A stretch of 64,000 nucleotides of DNA from Rotaria socialis (taxonomy: Eukaryota; Rotifera; Eurotatoria; Philodinida; Philodinidae): positions 62,001-126,000 of the forward strand of contig CAJNYU010000007.1 of NCBI GenBank assembly GCA_905331475.1, written 5' to 3'. Positions within the stretch are counted from its first letter, which is position 1. Every line of letters begins with the position of its first letter. Positions 15,212 to 39,552 of the stretch are shown in pieces. The position numbers were made by a program, and so were the translations under genes. A model generated the notes under the pieces. That model was not told where the DNA came from. It did no database searches and was given only the letters and a program-made list of their open reading frames with translations.

Positions 15212-15302
15212 TTAACCCTTTCCGGCCGGGTGTTGCCAAATGGCAACATTTTCCCCTAGGGAGGGTACGGCAATTTCCAAACAGCCGGCCGGAAAGGGTT
15301 AA
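15212..15302. mobile_element. piggyBac-like MITE, 83 bp, TTAA flanks
   Basis: The element spans 15216-15298 between two TTAA tetranucleotides (15212-15215 and 15299-15302). Its ends are a perfect 14-bp inverted repeat, CCCTTTCCGGCCGG and its complement. TTAA target duplication and ends starting CCC(T) are hallmarks of the piggyBac superfamily. The inside is GC-rich and itself holds a small palindrome (GTTGCCAAATGGCAAC, 15232-15247). It has no coding capacity, so it is a non-autonomous miniature. It lies about 75 bp upstream of the GPCR start codon, where it could affect that promoter. Confidence 0.85.
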
Positions 15303-18300
15303 TAAAAATTTATTCGTTATGTTCATCTACGTAGATATTTGAGATAATATCGAAAGTCATATAAAATCCATAATTGAAACAAGAATAAAATTAGAATTTA
15401 CTTTTTTTAAACAGTACATGAACTATTGTCGGATATCACTTTATGATGATTTAAACTTGATTTGATTTACTCGAGTGACGGACTAGATGGTATCGTTTGA
15501 TTACTCATACATTGTTTGCTAGTTCTATTAGAAAATATCGCCGACGCTTATAGATACAGCAGCTTACGAAGTTCATTAAAAACACGCTTCGTTTTTTCTT
15601 TTATTTTTATTCTAAAAAATAAGCGAATAAATTTTTCGTTTTACATTTTAACTCGAGAAGTTCATGCTGATAAAATATCACGGGAAAAAAACCGAATGAC
15701 GAGTCGAAATTTATAAATCATAGATAGAAGACAATGCTACATTTTCTAAAGACCAGAACATTATTTGATATTGTCTAACGTTACGATAGAATGAACTGAA
15801 TTTTCTTTCATGGAATTAGAAGGAACGTGCTATTCAAAGAAGAAGAAAACAACAATTCTAAATTTGATGTGAAACTTTGACATTGCTATTTTGTTACATA
15901 TGATGCTCTTCTAACTATATTAGGCATGACAGTTAAACACACACTTATTAAGTCGTCTTTCTACGAATTTCTATATTTCGTAATTGGCCACTTGAGAAAA
16001 AGAATGGCGATGAAAAAAACGAAATAAGTGATATAAAATAACCGATGACATTTTCATGAGTTTATTTCGCTTTTAATTAGAATTATTCGGAAGATACTTT
16101 AAATGAATTATTTTTTCCTGTCAAAAAATAGATCAAAACTAAATTTTTTTTCAACTATCTCAATGTGAACTTTTAGATTATAAATCAGTATGTTTAACTT
16201 TTATTATTATACTTATGATCTTTGGTCATCCTTCTTCCTACATTAATTATTTAGTTACAAAAGTTTCCCAAAAGAGAAAATACAAGAATAGTTTTAGATA
16301 TTCATTGATGCCAATCAATATTGATAATATAAATCTAGATCTTAGAAAAATACGCTTCGCAGACGATGTCATTCATACAATTATATGTTACTTGAATAGT
16401 ATTTCTACAGCGCCGATTCCTTTCTTTCTCTATGTTGTTTTCGTTAGTGTATAATTTTGATATCGCATCTTTTTAATGAAACGGAAAAGAATTGAATATA
16501 ATCATATCACTAATCTAAATGTTAGAAGAAAACAAAAAACAAAAGAATCTCACTTGTACTACTATTTACTTTTATATAACAATCAATGGTCAATTGAAAT
16601 ATAGATTGTATAAAAAAATTCAGATACACATACTCAGGTTAATAGAATATTTGGACAAGAAAAAAATCGATCCGTTTCTTCGTATGATCTAAAAAATATT
16701 GTTGTTATTTGAATATGCGGATGTCTAGTAATCATAATCAATGAGAAGTGACGAACAGCGTTTTTCTGAAGTCTCTTAAGGGAGAATGGCTGAGAGAGAG
16801 AGAGAGGAAGAGAGAAATAGAGAAGATTTTTGCAGCATGATTATCATTGTGTCTATTCATCGATCTTTTCTTCTCTTCGTTCTATGTAGCTGTTCGGTAG
16901 GCAAAAGACTGAACCGGAAGAGGAAAAGGAGGAGAAAAAGAAAGGACATTGTCATTGTCTGTTATCGTCTGTTTTACATACAGAGAACCTGTATGTTTGA
17001 TAGAATCAATCATAGCTCTTTGAAAGTCGATGCCGTGACAGTCACTCATTCTCATGTTCACTGAACAACAAATAACCAAAGAAAACAAATGAAAAGCAAG
17101 AAGAATTGCGTTAGGCGATACTTCTACCTCAATGAGTACAACTGAATCAAGCACTAGTTACATTCTCACTCGTCAATACGTGCTTATATGTGTGTTTTAA
17201 GTGCCGAACACATACTCGAGATCTGATTGTTAGTTTTTTGTATTTTGTATTTGCCGCCCTTCCATAAGTATTTTCAAGTGTAGAAATCCTGTATATGACG
17301 TTAGATAGATATTATTGAGGAATAAACATATATTAATACAATCTGGAAAACATAAGTGTGATCAGTAATCAACAATTTCTATTAATGGAAGACAAATACT
17401 TAGCCACATGAAAAAGGTATGGTGAACCGAGAAGTACTTATTATGGTTTCTTCGGTTTTTTAAAAATAATTAATAATCTTTTCAAGAAACTACTCTAGTA
17501 ATAATGCAATTCTTTTGTTATTTGAATATTATTTTAAAATAAATATTTACCACAATTTAGAGTCTTTGAAATCTGAACAATGCATCGAAGGTTCTGAAAA
17601 CATTTTTTAATGATTTTAAAATCTTATACAATTTGAAAAATGACCACTACACCACTACCTATGTCTTATTTTGATGCATCAAAAAAAAGAAGAAGAGAGA
17701 ATGATACGGTCTAACTTACCTGACATTAACATTTATTTATGTGTACATATTAAGATCGCATTCTCTAGTTCGTAGTATATGTTGAAAGAAATAAAAACCG
17801 CTTTATTTTTATATTTACTGTTTGAACTCGATTCTGTGATAAAAATGAACTGATTAAAACGTAATAGTTGTTTAAAATCAGTCTGCGATTCGATTATTTG
17901 AACTTTCATTTACAACAAATAATGTCTTTTGTCATGATGAATACGATGTTATGTTGTTTGTTAATTCCATGATAAAAACTATTTTCAAATAAGCAAATTT
18001 CTATTATATCTTATTGTTTTCAATTCTAAGGCAAAATAGATACGACATATTAAAGTAAATGTTTGGAATAGACCCTAAGTAAAAACACTTTTTCAAGTAC
18101 AGTTATTTGCTAATTGGTAAGAAATATTTGTGAATGATGCTTGAAACGGAATGTTTTAAATAGTAGCGCATCAAAGTTTATTCTGAGAAGATGTAGCAGG
18201 AAAAAGAAGTGATCGACTTGAGAACATCATTATTAGAAATTTGCACATTATGTAATAGAGAGTCACAGGTCCTCAACCTTCTTTTTTTCTGCGATGTTCA

Positions 18301-21300
18301 GAATAGATTCTATTTGAGAGAACAAGCTTTTTCGATCGATTAAAAGAGTAATGAAAAGAAGATAATAATGTTGCTAATGATAGAGTTTTAATTTAATTTT
18401 CTCCGAAGATAATTAGGATTTAAAATCTTTTGTCTATTGAAAAACAAAAGATTGTCTATTAGAAGAAGAAAAAAAGAAAGCAGAACATAAATAATGAGTA
18501 TCGCTTGAAATATTCTTTTGTTAGATTTAATGTGATTGAAGTCGCAACAGAAACGGAAATTGTCTAATGTAACAAACAATTCTTGAAGCATGTCAAAGAG
18601 CAAAAAAGAATATTTCTTGACATAAGTATACGAAGAATACATTCTATGAGAAAAAACGTTTTGACACAGATTTTATTGGAAAAACATCATATTTACAATA
18701 TGATTTCATACTATTGAGTTCTTTCATTCTACAAGACATTTTTTATTATTTTACTTAATAAAATACATTTACTTCATAATCATAACGAGCGAATCAATTT
18801 AAATAAGAGTTCATCCATCTATCAAGAGAAATTCATTTTACGGCTAATCAAAAGCATATGCTTGTGAATTGCTAATTAATCTATATATACCATTTTAAAA
18901 GAAACGAAAACATAGTTAATTTATATTTTATTCTAGTAAAGAAGCAAACTTTGATTATCGTTCGCGATTTTAATATTAGCAATGGATAGTTCTAATGTGC
19001 ACCGTTATATCAAGTACATTATTAAGGATACGATCTATTGAAAAATAAAAAACGTACAATATGTTCTTTTTGCTATTTCTCTCAACATAATCTACATCGA
19101 AGAACACGATGATCTTTTACAGTTTCACTTATTTTTCTCGCTAACTATTCAAACAAGTAATACTAGGCTATTGGAAAATAGAAAATTGAATATTTCTTAG
19201 TTAATAAACGACGACTAGTGTAATATCAAAGATATACTAAATGGAATTGTTGAGCATATTCATAAGTATAATGTACTGTCGTATTATTAACACAACATGG
19301 AGTTATCGAAGCGACAAAACTCAACTGTGTTACATTCAGTTACAAAGAAATAAAATGATCGAGACAAGTTGAAATTTACATGGAATATGTTTGATTGGCA
19401 GAAAATAAATATTTTTTTTATCAAAATAGAAATCCCTACACGGATGTCTATTCTACATGAGAAAAGAAAAAGAATTAGTTACAAATGATAAGATAAATAT
19501 GCAAGTAATGCAATCACAAGTTTAACACCAGTCCAGACTTCCTATTCTTTCTCCATCATTTTAAATCATTGAAGCATTGAATATTTTTATAATGCTAACT
19601 TATAGTTAGCATACGATATTTTTCAGCATAGTAATCTGTATTTTGATGATAAATAATTAAGTATTATCAAAGCAAAAACTTTTGTGCTGGATTCTAATAA
19701 AAACAAACTTTTTTTTACGGTGAATTTGCGCTCTGTTCAACACATCGACTTCTTTCATTATATGTGGTAGTGGTTGCCTTTGAAATTCGTCAATATTTAT
19801 GTAATTATGAGGCAGGTTGAGATTTTCGAAAAAAGATACCATCAAAATTTCCATCAACTCGAGAATTAAACTGCCGTGTAAATCAAAGGATTTTAAAAGT
19901 TAGAAAACTGTTGATTATTGTGTGAGATTAGACTTAGTTGTTAGAATTAAAAATCATTATATTTTCTTTTTTCAATACAAAGAAAATCATGAAAATTGAA
20001 AAACTAGATAATATTTTAATAGAACTAATTAATTTTAATCTAACACAAAGAAACCTTCATTTTTCTTTGACATAGAATAGATATTCTTACTGGTCAAAGC
20101 ATTGTTGACTAAGCCAACGTAAATTCCTAGTACATCGAAAGATAAAAAGTAGATTTTATCAAATTATGATCTATTTACAAGTTATATAGACTAGTTGTTA
20201 TCAAAATAGATGCTTCGGTTTGTTTTGGTATAGTATGGTGAAAATGGAAATGATATTACCATTATTTGCAGTACACTAGAATCATTTTCCACCATTGATG
20301 CGCACATCAATTGATGAACTAATAGAATAAAACAAGAAAAAAGTGATGATCATTTTATTGATACAAAAAAAATAAGAAAAAAACTCATCTGCATTCATTC
20401 TTCTGTATTAACTTTAAGTAAAAAAGAAACATCTTATTTGTATAAAATGATTTCATTAACAGGAGAATATCCAAAATAGAAAACAACTTTGTTGATAGAC
20501 TTCATCAATCTAAAAGTATAATGTAAACAAAATGTTTGAAAGATACATCATCATCATACGATATGAAAATTTTATTTTTACTTTTTTTACTAATTTAAAG
20601 AGATTATTTATTAACATTTCTTTTAAATGGTAAAATTATTTAAAAAATATATAAATTTCCATCATAGGATCAATTCTATGCTATTGAATCGTCTAAAATA
20701 CAAACGTAAAAAGTGAAATTTTGAAAAATATTACTCTATTCAATAATTTATCGTAACGGATTCGGATGTAATAGAATAATCTTTCTGATTGTCAATGAAA
20801 AATTAGAATGAAAATACGATGAAAGTTAAATTCTCTCAACAAAAGGAAAATATATGATGAGTCTGATCATGTTTAGTGATACTTGCTGTCGATGAATATA
20901 TTTTTATTCAGGAGAATAAAACCAATATTTTTGTCATATTAAATGAACATCACTAAAGTATGATCAATAATAAATCGAATACTCTTCCTATTTGCTACAC
21001 CAATGTACAGTTATATCATAGAAAAGATTATGTCTTATTGACTAGAAATATCTTTAACAAATGTTTCTCTTACTTTTTAAAATTTTATCCAGTGAATAAA
21101 TTAATAAATAGTCCATACATAATGAATCTTGCAGTATTTTAATTATGAATGTTCTTCTTTCGAACGCTTTGAATTCGTTGTTTTACTTAAAAAAATAAAC
21201 CATTCAAATTTCTGCTTAAGTTTAATAACAGTTATCTCTATAACATAGTGAAAAGATAAATTACACGAAAAATATTTCAAGCACAGAAACCATCTAACTT

Positions 21301-21992
21301 TGTAAGCTAGGCAATTAATTCACCCCAGATACTGTTACTGTGTGCAATGGTGAAATTCAAAGAAAATATATGTATTCTGTAGTCTATTAATAGTATTATC
21401 TTTCTCTGTTGATTAAATAGATAATTAATTAATTTCGAAGGTTTCTACCAATTGAATTCTATTTGAGCGATTTCAACTTGTTCAAGCTTTAGTTGTAGAG
21501 TTTCAGGAATGCATCAGATGATGACATCGAGATGGAATCTGTTGAACTAGAATTTTTAAAATATTAATGAGAAATAAACAACTTCATCACGCTCATCAAA
21601 GGAAGCCACAATGAAAATCCAGAAAGGTTCATTATTTAAGAGCCATCCATTGAATTGTTATTGGAAATTCACTCAGTTAGAGTCGACAGTAACTAAGATT
21701 TTTATGACATGAAATCATAGAGTTTTTCAGATATATTTCGATGATTGAATCTTCCAGAAAATTATCTTAAGAAAAAGCTATTATAATCTTTACAGAAATA
21801 CAATAATCGCCATATTAGTAAGGGAAAAGACAACTATAGTCGATTCTATGTTGACTTCATTTTATTTTCTAGTATGGTTTTAATACAAAAAAAAAGAGAA
21901 AGGACAAAAAGAGAGCGATGGAAAAGTTATAACTGCACCTAAGGATGTTGACCGAAAGAATATAATAGTCAGTGGATTTGTTTTGGATGAAT
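15303..21992. other. 6.7-kb region without a supported gene
   Basis: AT-rich DNA with only short frames of low-complexity or unconvincing composition (for example 16215-16454, 16786-17064, 18388-18642, 19657-19857, 20960-21142). There is a small purine-rich patch (GA repeats) near 16793-16815. I see no tRNA, rRNA, splice-consistent exon chain or transposon end. It could hold long non-coding RNA, distal regulatory DNA or badly decayed elements. Confidence 0.55.
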
Positions 21993-22274
21993 TTAATGAT
22001 GACCACTATTCTTTGCTGATGATGCATGTGGAGCTGGAGCTGCTTGTTTAGCAGATTCGGCGACTAATTGTTTAGCTTTACGCGATTGAGACCATTTCGA
22101 CATAGTATAGCCAAAAAGAAACCAACCTCCAATAACAGCAATTACACTATTAGCTCGACCACGAGTTGTATAGGAATTGAAGTGACGAACATACCAATTT
22201 GTAGTCATCTGTTGTCGAATATGAGCTGGAACGTCAGCATCCCCACCACTGAGTCGAATAAGACTTAATTTCAT
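21993..22274 (-). CDS. ATP5MK: ATP synthase membrane subunit k (DAPIT/USMG5)
   Basis: Small accessory subunit of mitochondrial F1Fo-ATP synthase, located at the dimer interface in the inner membrane. The frame has 93 residues. The core at residues 30-48, RHFNSYTTRGRANSVIAVIGG, lines up with the DAPIT signature (K-Y-F-N-S-x-T-x-x-G-R-x-N-x-x-x-A). It is followed by a hydrophobic stretch (WFLFGYTM) and a basic segment. The Ala-rich C-tail and a 28-residue N-terminal extension make it longer than the 58-residue human protein. I first considered subunit f, but the FNSYT..GRAN core fits DAPIT better. Single exon as seen. AG at 22312-22313 (complement) may be an upstream acceptor. Confidence 0.8.
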   Translation of the reverse strand: MKLSLIRLSGGDADVPAHIRQQMTTNWYVRHFNSYTTRGRANSVIAVIGGWFLFGYTMSKWSQSRKAKQLVAESAKQAAPAPHASSAKNSGHH

Positions 22275-23250
22275 TGTGTTTTATTTCGCTTAATTCAAGA
22301 ATAAAAATGATCTAGAAAAGCAATCGAATATAAAATAGAATCTAACTAAAACCAACTAGAGTGTCGTGAAAAAAAAACAACTCGACAATTTGCTTACAAT
22401 ACACTAAGCCAATCAATATCACAGTAAAACGCCATCTATTTATTTCTCTCTAGTATTGAAAATAGTTTTTAATATCTATATTTTGTCACATATACTAATC
22501 ATCACTTTTATATTTTTAATGATAAATATATTTTTTTATTCGCAGTATTCATTTTCAATGATCACCATAGAAACGAAATGGTTAAATGGCTCCAACAATT
22601 TCAATTTTGACAGACGGATCATAATTCACACGAATCAACATGGAAATCAATCGATAGACGCATCAAAACTATCAGATAATATAACTGCTGAGGAGAATTT
22701 TTCAGTCTTTTGATGTAGAAAAATATCATTGGAGTGCGAACAAAAAATGGAACTGTGTTTTACTCGTCTTTCTATTTTATCACGACTCATTCACTTGATC
22801 ATGATTGTGCTAGTTGTGATGTCTCATGAGACATGTATCATAATCGATTAGCGTTGAGATATATTATTAACAGAGCTGCTTAAAATAATGATATGAGTTT
22901 ATGACACTCGAAAAGAATCAACAAAGATCTGTTGGTTTATATTCTAATCAATGCGAATGGAAAACGGATCGCATCGAAATTACAACAAAAATCTCATTTA
23001 TCTGAAAAGTTGTTTTTTTTGTGTTTCGATTATTTCTCTCAATTTCATCGTAATATGACTATTCTAGGCAACATATGTTGCTTTAGAGAAAAAGAAATTC
23101 ATCTAGTATTGGCAATTCATTATCTTCTATTACAAATCGAATAAAATTATGCCAAAAAAGGAATCATTGAGATGAAAAATATTTATTAGTAAACAGGTGA
23201 GGATCCATGAAAATAAAATTGAATAAAGCTTATTATATGAATAAATACGA
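22275..23250. other. intergenic between DAPIT and ferlin 3' end
   Basis: About 1 kb containing the DAPIT upstream region and the ferlin 3'UTR. Frames at 22456-22713 and 22932-23144 show no recognisable composition and are rejected. Confidence 0.6.
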
Positions 23251-34830
<11,580 letters not shown>

Positions 34831-37800
34831 TTTTTAATTAGAAAATGCACGAAAAAAATATAATGTTAAAAGAGTATATTATATTTCTATGAAATGTTTT
34901 TGCCGTCCAAAGAAGAATTGGCGATATCAAAAGGAACGACGACAATGGCACTGAAGCCCTATCGAAAAAAAAACTTCATTCATTTTTTTTCTTGCTAATG
35001 TAATAATGCAGTAACAGCTGGTGCATTATTGAATACGTCATAAATACAAGTATTGAAGAAGATGACGGCGGGGGCAGAAGAAAATTTTGTTTATCATTTA
35101 GTATCGATTAAGATAAATGTGACAGCGGTGACCCAATGATGCGAAAGACCTCCTCAATGTTTTTTTTCAAACGAGTCGAAGAGCAGTTCTTACTTTTAGT
35201 AATCGTATCTATGAAAAACAAATGGTATTAGTAATATTCAAAACAGTATTATCAAGAGCGTTTTGTTATCTCATCGAAATATGCATAAAATTTTAAAATA
35301 AAACAACTGAAATCAGAACTCAATATTGCATAGGACAATTCTAAATTATCACACGAGTTCAGTTTTAAAAAAATGTTCCATAGGAAGAAATAGGAAGAGT
35401 TTGTTGTTCATTGAAAAATTCAGGCTCTTTTCAATTAAAATATCGATCAAAAGTATTCTAGGCAAATACTCGATCATCGAATTATCATATTCTTATTTCT
35501 ACTCCGATTTTGTTTTGCCTTTAAAAACGGTTCATTTTTTATTTTCTTGTACTATTTTGAATAAATAATAAGAATTATTTGTACAGATACTGAAATACTC
35601 GAAATTAAAATAGTTTTGCATCGCCTTATGTGATTGAAAACAGTTGATATGTCTGAGTAAACTTCTCATCATAATTATTGATGAAGAATATTTCAAAAAG
35701 AAAAGATAAGAAACAGTTATTTTAAATTAAAGTTCAGTAAGTTTTTATTTTTTTATTAACCATTGCTTACAGACATTAGAATTGAAATCTTCTATGAAAA
35801 AAAATGATCATGAATCTTAATTGATAAATTCTCTGTCGTATTTATTCCAGTTCAATCACAACGTATGTATCTAGATTCGGAATTTTGTTTCTAAAGAAAA
35901 AAGCAAACTTGGTCGAACTAGCACAAAATGTTATATGTTTAATATATTGAAGTATTTGCATACGAAAGATATGAAAGTTGACTCAAGCTTTACGAATTTT
36001 ATTGTACACAACGAGATACCTCGTATGAATCATACAGCAATGATCTCTTTTTTTGAAAATCTTCTGAGGTGAAAGGAAATCGATCACTTGTCTAGATTAT
36101 AAGACGACTTTTTGTTGTTTTCAAATCTATGCCGAGTCTCAATATTGAAACATATTGTTTTTAATGATGTTTCTGTTGTCAGCTAGGAACCAATGATATT
36201 CCAACATGTTTAGTTATTCATTCTATGACATCATTATTCATGTTTGCAACCCCATTTTATTGATGTGACCTTTATTTAGAAATAGTAGTTTTGATTCTGT
36301 CTATTTTTTTCCTACATAATATATGATAGGATGAATCATTTATATTCTCGTTTATGTTCAATGCAGATATTAATAATAAAGTGGAACAAAAAATTCACCG
36401 TTTCTTGTTCCACAACAGATAATTCCATATTTTCGACCCAAAAAACTAATCTTTGTATTGAAAAGGGAGAATCGTAATGTATACATTGACGCATAGATGT
36501 GAACGAAACGAAGAATCACAGTGACATCCTCAGAAATTTTGCTTGTACTTTCATTTCATCAGAAACAATTGGGGAGTTCATTTTTTGTGATGCATATGAA
36601 TAATATAGTATATAAATGAAATATATAGTTCTCGTTTTGTTTCTCGAGTGCGCACTAACAAGTCTCTGAAGTTTAGCTCTGAGAATGGTTAGCGAGATAT
36701 TGAACGAAAAATGATATGACAGATAACAACGAAGATGACGACATGCCAACTGAAGCACCACCTAAACTCATCGAAGCAATGTACATGGTTCGGTGACTAC
36801 ATATTTTTGCTGCAACTTAACAACCGCAATTACATACACTTATTTCTCAATTGGATTCACAACTACTCAACTTTTCATCGACTCAAAAGGAGTCAAGCAA
36901 GCAACCATTAAAGACTTTTCTCATAAAAAATGATTAGATGTAAATAGATGACAACTTTGTTCACTTTTTTGTTTAAAACTGAATAGATGCTTAATAGTTC
37001 AAATCAATAAAATAGTCTTTTCCTTTGTTACGAGTTAAATAAAGAAGTATGTACAGTAGATAAAAACGATTTTTTTAAAATTTGGCACTGACAGTAATAG
37101 ATAATGTGAAGTCTGTTAGCTAGATAGTTCAGAATAGCTACGTTCTACATGACTAAATCCTTTCAGAAGAGGGTTGGCGACGCTAAAGTCGCGTTACCTT
37201 GTTGGTGTTAGATGTAAAATTGAATTGACACTGCCACACACTTCATGCCACTTTGCCCTTCAATAGACCGACCAAATTACTTAGCTAAGTAGCTTGTTCG
37301 AGACATTCTAACATCTATTAAGTAATTTATGGTGTTGCAAAGTCGGAACCGCTTCATCTTTAAAAACGAGTATCCTCATATATGACGTATAACAAAGTCT
37401 CTCCGTTGTTTTTCAGAGTCTAGATCAGAGGGTAAATCTAACATTATTTTGGTGTACCGTATTTCCAAATTTTTGCAGATGGTTTATATTCTGAATAAAT
37501 CAATAAGAAATCTACAATATCTTCCAGGTTTTTCAGAAATCTAACTGTATCGGCAGTTTTCTTAGCAACAATGACAACGTGGGCGGGTCACGTCTATCCC
37601 ATTCTCTCGTAAATCGAGAGCGATGATTGATAAAAGCATAGTTGATAGTACGCCATAGGTTTTGTCATATTATCAGTCTTCAAATAGGTATGCCAGTGAA
37701 ATTTGATGAAATTAAATTCTATACAGTTACAATCCATCATATTAATTAAGATCTCTATACGAATATGGATTTGTTTTTCTTGTCAACAATAATTGATTAT

Positions 37801-38108
37801 CTCAATAGGAATTTTGTTTCTCGTATAACTTTATTGGCATAAAGATTTCGATAAGAAATTCTAATTCTTTAACTTTAAAAGTACGTTATCACTTATGCGT
37901 TAGGTTTTTCAGTGTTTTTTTCGACGCTCTGAGTAAATAACACATTAGATTCCGTTGAAATCAATCGATATCTCTTGACTTTTTGATATTTTCTAACAAA
38001 TGCGATTCAACAGTATATAGTGATTTGATTTATTCTGTCTTAAAGTTACAATAAAATTTTGAAAAATAAGACAGATATTGGTGTTGAATGTTAAGGACGT
38101 TTCTATAT
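34831..38108. other. ferlin upstream region and intergenic DNA
   Basis: About 3.3 kb. The first part must hold the exon A promoter. A patch at about 37140-37330 and 37560-37640 is richer in GC and has small hairpins (GCGAC/GTCGC at about 37170; CTCTCG/CGAGAG at about 37601), which may be decayed repeats. One short acidic frame at 36716-36796 is listed separately. Nothing else can be supported. Confidence 0.5.
36716..36796 (+). CDS. short acidic frame, 26 aa, doubtful
   Basis: Reads MTDNNEDDDMPTEAPPKLIE and six more residues before a TGA. The acidic, Pro-containing start looks more like a first coding exon than chance AT-rich sequence, and it is followed by a possible donor (ATG|GTTCGG). I find no convincing second exon downstream. 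It may be a relic, a small peptide or coincidence. Confidence 0.15.
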   Translation: MTDNNEDDDMPTEAPPKLIEAMYMVR

Positions 38109-39552
38109 TTAAACCGAATTTTTCGATGTATAGATAAAAGGATGATCCTGTGTAGGACATTCGAACGATTCATCTTTGTGCCATGAAGATTTTTTCGTGC
38201 CAACCGGTTCTAACATATTATTCCAAATTGACAAACTCGCGACTGAATGACCTTTGCCTAAAATGGGGCAAAACTATGCATGAATTAGATTGAAAAGTCA
38301 AATTTACCGCTAAAATGAAAGCAATCAGGAGCAAAATAGCTGAAATCGATTTTGTTGTCTTTGTCGGCTTTTCGAGGAGGCTGAGTGTGTGTCAAGAATG
38401 GTTGAACAACGACAGTGAAATCTTCACGGCCATCATAGCGACCTGTATTCACTAGATCGATAAGACCTTGTTGATATTGAGGAATCCATGCAGCTAATAT
38501 TTTTTCTTGTTCTTCTGTAGGATATGCTGCACATGGACATAAATATTTGTGAAGAAGTCCACAAATAAAATTGCCATCTTTAAGTTCTTTGACAGAACGA
38601 ACGTCAAGAACGAGTACAAGATTTACTAATGTACGGGGTAGATTAGCATTATACAATCGGTCGAGTGTATCACGAATCCATCCAACAAAATTGGCTGGAT
38701 CATGTTTAGTTAAATCCGTACAGAAATCGCACAAATCATTTCCCTACATGTATCAAGAGTTTAAATTTTAGCAAATAAAAACAGAAAACATACTCCAATA
38801 AAGAATGTAATAAGTTTCCAGTCATTGTTCCAATCGCATAGTTTCTCATTCTTTAAACGATCTAAGAGAAGATCAGCTTGTTCAACCATATGATAAGAAC
38901 GAGCACCCGATTTGGCTGAAATATGAGTGACGATAATTCAATATGACACAGTAATAGTAATATTAAGAAAGTATACTCACCAACATTGAGTCCGTTATTT
39001 TTTGCATTTTGACCATTCAGAAATGATATTGAAGTTTTCGTTGAAAAGCCTTTTAATTTTGGATTGTAAAGACGAAGAATATTCGGTAATGTGACTACTT
39101 TCTCGTAGGTATGATCACCACCGATAGACCAGGAAACACCTAGAAGCAACAAGATAATAATGAATTTCAGAAAAAATAAATAAATAAAGGCTACCTCTAT
39201 TCTCTAAAAGAACACCGACTGGAGTAATAGCGTGAGCACCCATGCCTGCTGTTAAACTGTCGCCCAAGGCTGCAACACATTGAATATCACCGGGTCGTAG
39301 AGCATGAACCGATGTGGGAATTTCAGAACTTTGCATAGCCTCTGTTGTACAAGGGAAAGGTTGTGAAGGTGGACCGTATAAATAGTCTGGCTGAGAAAAA
39401 AGTTCGAGTGACCATTTGGCATATTCTTCAACAAAATGCGCATCAAGAGCCAGTTCTTCAATAGTCAAATGATGTTCTGTTAAATTAAAACCAGCCACAT
39501 TGCTCCAGCATATGGCAAGGATTGAAAGACAAACTAGCGAAATTTCTTTCAT
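38109..39552 (-). CDS. PLB1: secreted phospholipase B, GDSL/SGNH type
   Basis: Lipid esterase of the PLB1 family, releasing fatty acids from phospholipids and other esters. Coding exons run 39552-39195, 39139-38981, then from about 38917, a long exon ending near 38309, and a last exon ending at 38109. The first 21 residues are a signal peptide ([21 protein letters not shown]). Block I is [15 protein letters not shown] with the catalytic Ser. Later blocks are GVSWSIGGD, a split GGNDLCDFC with the oxyanion Gly and Asn, [16 protein letters not shown], and [11 protein letters not shown] with the catalytic Asp and His. It is a single catalytic unit, unlike the four-repeat mammalian PLB1, and I see no C-terminal membrane anchor, so it is probably secreted or lysosomal. 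Paired Cys suggest disulfides. Confidence 0.92.

Noticed and set aside
16786..17154. Frames on both strands near a GA-rich patch
   Set aside because: Composition follows simple sequence (Arg/Glu/Lys runs) and overlaps antisense frames of equal quality.
21993..22274. ATP synthase subunit f
   Set aside because: The Tyr/Arg pattern is only loosely similar, while FNSYT..GRAN..A matches DAPIT/subunit k closely.
37160..37330. tRNA-like or structured RNA near small hairpins
   Set aside because: Only 5-bp stems are present and no cloverleaf or A/B box could be laid out.
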